Part shown: piece after piece, positions 32,102 to 37,864 of the stretch | Position numbering within the stretch: position 1 is the first letter of the stretch | Layout of the letters: each line of letters opens with the position of its first letter | Notes under the pieces: model-generated | What the model was told of the DNA's origin: nothing | Database searches by the model: none | What the model saw: the letters and a program-made list of their open reading frames with translations, nothing else | Made by a program: the position numbers and the translations under genes | Assembly: GCA_002633005.1 (NCBI GenBank) | Contig: NMRA01000199.1 | Location: 215,457-253,320, forward strand | Direction of reading: 5' to 3' | Length of the DNA: 37,864 nucleotides | Source: Phoronis australis | Lineage: Eukaryota > Phoronida > Phoronidae

Positions 32102-35100
32102 CTCTGTAAAACAACAAAAAATTCAACCGAAATGCCCTGCACTGGAATATTAGCTTGCCATGCATTTATTTCAAATTGCAAAATTGTAATTAGTAATTGG
32201 TCTCGAAAATTCACGATAACAGAAACCTTCTTAAGGCTTATTTCCCTTGTCTATAAAGAACAATCAACAAAGTAAAAATCGAAAAGATATCGTAACTTCG
32301 AAAATTTTATCCCCGTATGAATTCGCGTTTTTACTAACAACTGAATTTTGATGACCAAATACACTTTAACGCTTTTTTAATCACATTTGCTGTGAACATA
32401 CGTTGAAGTTCAATTTCAACCCATGAAAATGTTTGCTGTGTCAGACGTTTAACACTTCGCACAAGTGAAATCTCTATGGCAGATTACTGGACAGGTCAAA
32501 ATTTCAAACGCAATAGTTGAGTCGGAAAATGCGCACCCCCCACCCCTCCGTGCACACCCCTGACATCAACTTCTCAATTTCGTTTCAGTAAAGGAAATTT
32601 GGCGGGAAATGAAAAATTGAAGCGCAAGTTTACATTATTCTAACCGCGTTCGTTTCCTTTCGCCAAACTTTCGTCATACAACTCTTCATTTTCCCTTTCA
32701 TCCAATTCAAAGACATCAGAGATTATGAAATCAATCACTGAGTTTGATGTGATAAAGTAATATAAACAAACTGGATCGGATCTAACAATCCTTCCTCTTT
32801 CACCATAAGGTTGTGACGTCAGGTGCCCGCAGTATGCCACCAGTTCACCATCATGCTTCTACATGTATAGATTTTAAGGCAACACGATGATTTTCTCATT
32901 GATGATGTATAGCTTTTGTACAAACAGGTATGGGGGTAGTAGAACAAAGTCAATTTTAGACTTGTGAGTAAGATTTCCTCCTAACCCGTTGTGCAAGTCA
33001 TTGGCACGATACTGACTTACGACTCTGGTCATGCAACAGGCAGAAGGACAGTTCCAACTCTTTCTTTACTTGAGTAGTCGCATCAGAACAGATACCAGTG
33101 GTGGAGGCGCGTAGGCGCGCGTAAGCGAAGCCAACCACCTTTTGGCATTTGAACGTGACGCCTACGCACCGCAAGTAACGTACAGTCCTCAAGGCGATAC
33201 GGTGGGCTTTTGGCGCCAACTTACCTCTAATGTTACCACTACAGCACTGACAGATACTAGTCTTAAACTTGAGATCTATTCGTTACAAGTATTTCAAAGG
33301 CCCACTACATTACCCTTAAATGGACTGGAGCAAGATGCTCCTGTGAATACTCAAAACCTCGAGTAATAGAGCTTCGCACGAATAATAGTGATTAGAGAAA
33401 TTTTGGTCTAGAACAAATGGACGTAAACCTTTTCATACGTGTAAATATGCGATGAGTCGATAGGCTTTTCCCTCTACAATGGTCATTCAAGATTTCTTCT
33501 CCCTGAAATATTTGCTTTCTCACTACTCCAGTCTTGTAGTTATCTTAAAATTGGCATTCGGTGCTGTTTCTTTTTTAAGATTTCATGAAAAAAACGTTTT
33601 GAAAATCGCACAGCATTCTCACACTTGGTGCACCCAAAATAATTTATGATCCGGCACTTCCTAAAGGCTCTGATAGATTTTGGGTAACAAGAAGTGTTTT
33701 TTTCCACACCATCTTACCGAGTACTTGTAAACCTACTTCATGCTGGAGCTTACGTTACTGGAAACTAAAAGTACGTACCCAGTGCTCTACCAACTTAGAT
33801 GTATGAAGTTCCCCAGAATGTTGAAAATCTGCTGGTGTAATATCATCCACAAGTTTGCGAAGACTTGAAACTCAGTTGGTGGCCGTAAAGAAGATACCTG
33901 GGGGTAGCAAATCTGATGGATGCGGGCTTTAGGCAGTACTTTGCCCGGCGTGCGTTCAGTAGCGCCAGGACCTACGCTAGGACCTAGCTAAAATCTAGCC
34001 AGTCACGTGTTCTCATTTAAAAAACACGGCAATATCTCACGCAATCTCGCGAAAGCTTGCTTTTTAGCGAGGTCCTAGCGTTACTGAAAGGGAGGTTGTT
34101 CTTGCCTGTCTAACTATGGTTCATACTCTGTGTATGTGTGTGATTTAACGAGGAACAAGAACTCTAGTGCTCTTCGCCTAATACTAGATTGCATCAGTGC
34201 ATTTAAAGATAAATTAGTATAGTTCAGAAGCTGTCGCGCTGCGAGAAAAGTCTAGCCAGAATCACGTGCTCTCATTGAAAATACACGCCAATATTTCACG
34301 TAATCACGCGAAGTCTTGTTTTTTTTATTTTCCCCACCAAAATTTCTTAACAGAAATGTAATTTGGAAATTGATATCCGGCGATGCACGGAACCCATTTC
34401 CGACTAGTAGACTACAAAAGTGAAAATTCCGCTGTTATGATTGTATCTCAGGGCTATAATGCCAAGAAAGCCACTTTGATTGTGACCAATTTGGGGTGGT
34501 GACTATCATAGCCTAAAAGGTGCACATCTACGTTCGTGAAGCTCATCGACCACTATAGCGCTTTTGTAATTTCATTTGTGCCAACAGGGAGCGCTGTTAG
34601 CTACCACTCGCCTTCGTTTTCTTTTAGCTCAGTCGCCACTTGTTTCTTTATTTCTGTCCAGGAGAGATTATTGTCCTCATGATGATGGTGACTCAGAGCG
34701 GACAATAACTCAAGACCGTCTAACTGCGTGTCGTTGTTGTAATCATGAAGTCTGTAATAAATAACGCGCTAAACATCAATATCAAAGGAGCTACACTGTG
34801 TAGAATGCGGCAACGGTGGCGTCGATGGTGGCGGCATTACCAACAGACTGGGGCATTCAATTTGAAATGCATGATTCTCACTACTTCGTTATCCAGTTCA
34901 TCCTAAGACATTTTTGTTAGCGTGGTACGAAGAGCGTGTGAGCGCACCTGTCCCGGATGCCGTCAGTTTCGTTCCCTCCTCGCCAACTTTTCACACCACG
35001 CCCTGTTATCATTACTTCCGATCCCGTTCGCCACCACTTTCGACCAGTGGCCAGCACTTTCGCGCTCCCTCAACCCCTCGCCCCAGCACATTGGTTCGGT

Positions 35101-35932
35101 TATCGGGAAGTTTCGTTGCCTCTAAAGCTTCATTACCTTCAAGGCATGGTTGTCAGTCTGTTGCAGAAACTCACCCCCACCCCGTTTCCTACGCCTGCAT
35201 ACATGTAGTTATCCTCGACACATATTTTTAAGAAAATCCATTGGTGCTTTTACGGACATTGTTATGATGTGAATTTTAACCTGTCGTTTTGTCTGTACAT
35301 TTTAAAGTTTACAGAATATCCACTTCAAATCGAATGCTATGATAAAGGACAGCATTTGATTTAACGCATAAGCAAACCAAATACAAAACAAGATCACACA
35401 AGCAGTGAAGTGAAATACGTACTTAAAATAATGCCATTCCAGCTCATCTTCAGTCATCTTTGAGGGATCAAAGTCTGCTACACCGTCGTAATGATCTTTG
35501 ATATGGCTGAAATACCAAACACGTGGACTTAAAAGGAATTATCGAGGTTCACATATTTTAATATTAAAATCGTTATACGTTGATGTATATTTCAACATTT
35601 TTATTTTGAAGACTAAAACACCGAAAACAGTCATTGGTCATTTGCTGAAACACGCTCTTTACTTAATAATCATTCGACAACAGACATTTTTTTGGAAAAT
35701 TCCAAAACTTAGGTACAATTAATTTACTAATTTGACTGGCAAATATCACAACCGGAACGATTCTCCCGCAATCGAAATTTTCATGAAGAGTGTGTTCGAG
35801 TACATGTATATTCAAATGTCTTTCAGAAATTATGAATGTGAAAAAATTAACAGCAGGTGATCCTCTCTGGCCCTTTTGTTTTCTTTGGTACTCAAGGGTT
35901 CTAATAATTTTGTCAGGTCTCGAAATGGGTGT

Positions 35933-35981
<49 letters not shown>

Positions 35982-37176
35982 TATACCGTCTATTGTACAC
36001 TGTTTTTGTGTTTTCAATAAATTCTTCAATAGCCGGAAAATTATTGAAAAAAATGGTAATTTTGGTTTCATGTACGTACATCATTTAACTTTTCCAGGTT
36101 TCCGACAAATATGTCCCGTAATCAAAAGCCCTTTATAAGAAGCTCGTCTTATAGATTTTACCCGAAATAAAATGAATGGTACGATTAGATGTGCACTCAC
36201 AGAAAGCAAACACAAACACAAACGCAAATTTACACACAAGTCACTACCACAAGAATATATTTCCGCTAAACTTACTATCTTCAATAGGTGTTTTTTATTA
36301 TTGGTTACGACTTCATGAACCGCCTATTTCTTGAACAGTGCATTAAAAGAACCATAAATCACCAACAGCAGTATTCCCTCTGGGCAGTTTTTGAAAGTAT
36401 TGAATGAACAACGTGAATGGTTTTTGCCAGAATTCAATATTTTCGGACAGTCTCATGCAAGAACTTGTCTAAAAATCATGCGCACGAACCACAAAAGTAA
36501 TACACAAGAGCACCGAGTCACACGCACGAAACCTTATCGTTTGGTGCTTCGTGCGTGTGGTTCGGATCCTCGTGAGTGTGATTTGTGTTTGTATGTGCGA
36601 TTTTTGTGGCTTGTGAGCATGATTTTTATTTGTATGCTCGATTTTGGGTTTTTTTATGATCCATTGGTTCGTATACGTTATCCATAAGTTCATAGGTGGT
36701 TCGTGCGTATGATTCTATGGTAGCCCTGTAATGAGGACAGACTCGAATGGCTAGAGCACGGTGTGAACACATAAAAGCGACTCTATTATACATGTACGAT
36801 CCCATGATGCTCTAGTGGAACTAAGATTTCGCGCAAGCGCATATAGATTTGCACAAGGGGTGTTGATGCATAAGTTGAAGTGCCATTGAAATTTGAATTT
36901 GATATAGTAGGGGAATCGATAATGTAATCATGTAAAATCCATAAGTGTGTGTGGAACATAGATTTGTGCCAGGAAGTTTCCGGGTAGCCTCAGACCCGCT
37001 CGTGAGCCCGCGCTACTCACGCTGGCTCGCCGGTCGCATACCGAGGAGTGCGAACTTTATTGACGTACATACTCTTTATCCAGTGCATGCTTTGAGTCAT
37101 GTAACCCGTGATATTCGTCCCCACACACAGCCGTGCACATCAAAATGACCAGAATCGAGATGGCGTGTCCATGCAT
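31994..37176 (-). CDS. MCFD2-like secretory-pathway EF-hand protein; complete four-exon gene
   Basis: The exons 37176-37073, 35506-35423, 34751-34640 and 32101-31994 join in frame to about 135 residues; human MCFD2 has 146. Residues 1-19 are a signal peptide (MHGHAISILVILMCTAVCG). The linker DHIKDHYDG and TEDELEWHYFKLHDY correspond to the EHIMEHLEG and LQLHYFKMHDY parts of MCFD2. Two EF-hand loops follow: 66-77 (DYNNDTQLDGLE, with T where canonical loops have Gly; MCFD2 also lacks that Gly) and 110-121 (DKNNDGLIDYIE, canonical). In mammals MCFD2 binds Ca2+ and, with LMAN1, forms an ER-to-Golgi cargo receptor; the same role here is inferred from homology. A four-His run (SHHHHED) follows EF-hand 1. 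CGREF1 is the nearest alternative, but it is much longer. Confidence 0.85.
33754..33803 (-). repeat. tRNA-like 5' half, probably a tRNA pseudogene or SINE head
   Basis: The minus strand reads AAGTTGGTAGAGCACTGG, a good D-arm/A-box sequence. ACTGG can pair with a CCAGT 17 bases on, like an anticodon stem with an oversized loop. No matching T-arm or acceptor stem is visible. Confidence 0.3.
33945..34097. mobile_element. Small inverted-repeat element, family A copy 2
   Basis: It matches 28493-28635 end to end, including cggcgtgcgttcagta at the left and ttactgaaagggaggttg at the right. A short internal duplication of the left arm (gccaggacctacgctaggac) makes it slightly longer. Confidence 0.7.
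34222..34325. mobile_element. Partial family A element, copy 3
   Basis: tctagccagaatcacgtgct and the following ctcattgaaaatacacg...cacgtaatcacgcgaagtc match the middle of copies 1 and 2. The right arm is missing after a T-run, and the left arm is only faintly visible (gttcagaag). Confidence 0.55.
34640..34751 (-). CDS. Exon 3 of the MCFD2-like gene: EF-hand 1
   Basis: The acceptor is cgttatttattacag. The first base completes a Lys codon with AA from exon 2. It encodes LHDYNNDTQLDGLELLSALS and the His run. The donor AACAA then GTGGCG is weak but is the only GT that keeps the frame with exon 4. Confidence 0.82.
34752..35422 (-). other. Intron 2 of the MCFD2-like gene, with a GC-rich patch
   Basis: Positions about 34915-35205 are clearly richer in C and G than the rest and are open in all three plus-strand frames. 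That argues against any one of them being a real protein. Possibly a repeat remnant. Confidence 0.45.
35423..35506 (-). CDS. Exon 2 of the MCFD2-like gene
   Basis: The acceptor ggtatttcag and donor TTTTAA then GTACGT fit. The exon supplies the pre-EF-hand helix (MTEDELEWHYF). The C at its start completes the GA left by exon 1. Confidence 0.85.
35934..35980. repeat. (TG)n microsatellite
   Basis: About 23 uninterrupted TG units. The Cys/Val and Thr/His frames across it are repeat artefacts. Confidence 0.97.
36475..36713. mobile_element. Small inverted-repeat element (MITE-like), family B
   Basis: The left end ATCATGCGCACGAACCAC and the right end GTGGTTCGTGCGTATGAT are inverted copies with one mismatch over 18 bp. 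A second inner pair (cacgcacgaaacc / ggtgcttcgtgcgtgtgg) suggests a fold-back structure. The interior has loose repeats of tgtgcgatttttgt-type sequence. No coding capacity. TCTA occurs on both sides but not exactly abutting both ends. Confidence 0.6.
37073..37176 (-). CDS. Exon 1 of the MCFD2-like gene: signal peptide and start of mature protein
   Basis: Thirty-four codons plus two bases, ending at AAAGA then GTATGT. The ATG sits seven bases after ctttttcttgtag, so a 5'UTR intron is likely. An overlapping ATG four bases later is in a frame that stops quickly. Confidence 0.8.
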
Positions 37177-37558
37177 TGCTATACTACAAGAAAAAGAAAC
37201 TGGCTTGGTATTACGTGTGTTATTCTTTGATTGGTCCTAGGATATCGGTCGTCATATAAGTTCATTGAAATAGCGCACATGAAAAAATTCACAAGGGGTG
37301 GGTAAATTGAAGATAAACGGATAAAAAGTTTAAACAAACTTAAACAAGCAAGATAGATACTGAGATACATACATGAAGCATTAGACATTTGGAAACTTTA
37401 ACATGTAAAATTACAAGTCAAAGCTATGCATATATATAAATAGTAACTAAACATTATTTGAATTAACTATTCAGTGATAGATAAGTATCTTGAGTAGCTT
37501 CAGGCAGTCGACGGTAGCGACCCCAGGTGGTCTACATGTGTAACATTGATGAACTAAC

Positions 37559-37864
37559 CTGATGATGCGGTGAGGGTGTATCTCCCGATACACAGAGAGC
37601 GGGATTCAGTTTGATACTATACCCCGTGCTGGGTGTACACAAGTTAGTCTTGTGACTGAACTCAGTGTTACATGAGACCATCCTGAATGAATAGAATCTA
37701 GCTTGTGACCCAGGTCGCCATAGGTGTCCTGCAGCCAGTTTGCCAGAAATAGTTTCAACACCTGTGCGTGCTGAGACAATATATAGGTAATGAAAGTCGG
37801 AAACACAATCGGGATGTCGGTATATCGTTCGTGTAAGGTTTCCAGACTGCTGACCAAGCGCACC
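37559..37864 (-). CDS. Exon-like open stretch running off the right edge, unrecognised
   Basis: Two minus-strand frames are open from the window edge. One stays open for about 100 codons to a consensus donor (CATCAG then GTTAGT). It is Cys-bearing (RHPDC, VSCNTEF, NLCTPSTGY, NPALCVSGD) and could be extracellular. The other encodes about 85 more helical-looking residues before TGA near 37606. Alternatively the same donor could end a 5'UTR exon of the MCFD2-like gene, spliced to ctttttcttgtag at about 37184. The sequence cannot decide between these. Confidence 0.35.

Larger units (their letters stand above)
32102..34639 (-). other. Intron 3 of the MCFD2-like gene
   Basis: It holds family A inverted-repeat elements (33.95-34.33 kb), a tRNA-like fragment (33.76-33.80 kb) and a GC-rich patch near 33.10-33.20 kb (gcgcgtaggcgcgcgtaagcg region). 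Open frames on both strands there (32998-33366) have no recognised product. Confidence 0.6.
35507..37072 (-). other. Intron 1 of the MCFD2-like gene
   Basis: It contains a (TG)n microsatellite at 35934-35980 and an inverted-repeat element at 36475-36713. No exon was recognised inside. Confidence 0.6.

Noticed and set aside
32998-33366. Open frames near a GC-rich patch in MCFD2-like intron 3
   Set aside because: Open on both strands, no recognised domain, and not in phase with the flanking exons.
35790-36138. Cys/Val and Thr/His open frames
   Set aside because: Produced by the (TG)n tract inside an intron of the MCFD2-like gene.
36745-36775. tRNA-like ggctagagcacggtg
   Set aside because: Short A-box resemblance only; no arms fold.
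1-37864. CRISPR array, operon or prokaryotic defence system
   Set aside because: No spaced identical repeats of that kind and no prokaryotic gene organisation; the window is clearly from an animal genome.

Overview
The window is nuclear genomic DNA of an animal. It has split genes with GT/AG introns and phase-matched exons, wide AT-rich non-coding stretches, trinucleotide microsatellites and several families of small inverted-repeat DNA elements. The genes (an NK2-class homeobox gene, a purple acid phosphatase, an MCFD2-like EF-hand protein) and the look of the repeats suggest a marine invertebrate. An anthozoan cnidarian is my best guess, at low confidence. An assembly gap (6881-7238), a lone N at 27546 and two coding-like stretches broken by one base in an A-run suggest draft-quality sequence.

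Layout. (1) 1-4.0 kb: the first coding exon of an NK2.2-like homeobox gene (minus, 3937-3721) with a TN-like motif near the N-terminus. Its homeobox exon must lie beyond the left edge. (2) 4.5-4.9 kb: the C-terminal part of an unrecognised protein on the minus strand, with one frame break. (3) 5-19 kb: gene-poor. It holds three GAT/ATC microsatellites (one containing the gap), a degenerate repeat at 7.8-8.1 kb, one isolated plus-strand exon with strong splice sites (11140-11301), a hammerhead-like motif (13.46 kb), a terminal-inverted-repeat element (17.48-18.06 kb) and a 20-bp perfect palindrome. (4) 19.6-24.9 kb, minus: a complete three-exon gene for a secreted, about 577-residue purple acid phosphatase with a large N-terminal beta-propeller-like region. 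Its first intron contains a diverged direct duplication and palindromic repeats. (5) 26-31 kb: several orphan exon-like segments of unknown identity, a small inverted-repeat element, a plus-strand frame-broken coding-like stretch, and a TATA box followed by a possible signal-peptide exon. (6) 32.0-37.2 kb, minus: a complete four-exon gene for a small secretory-pathway EF-hand protein resembling MCFD2, whose introns carry further small elements. (7) 37.56-37.86 kb: an exon-like open stretch running off the right edge on the minus strand.

The three well-supported genes have no obvious common pathway and should be read as neighbours. Two of them encode proteins of the secretory pathway: the phosphatase is predicted to be exported, and the MCFD2-like protein would act in ER-to-Golgi cargo transport. 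No prokaryotic operon, CRISPR array, intact transposase or confident RNA gene was seen.
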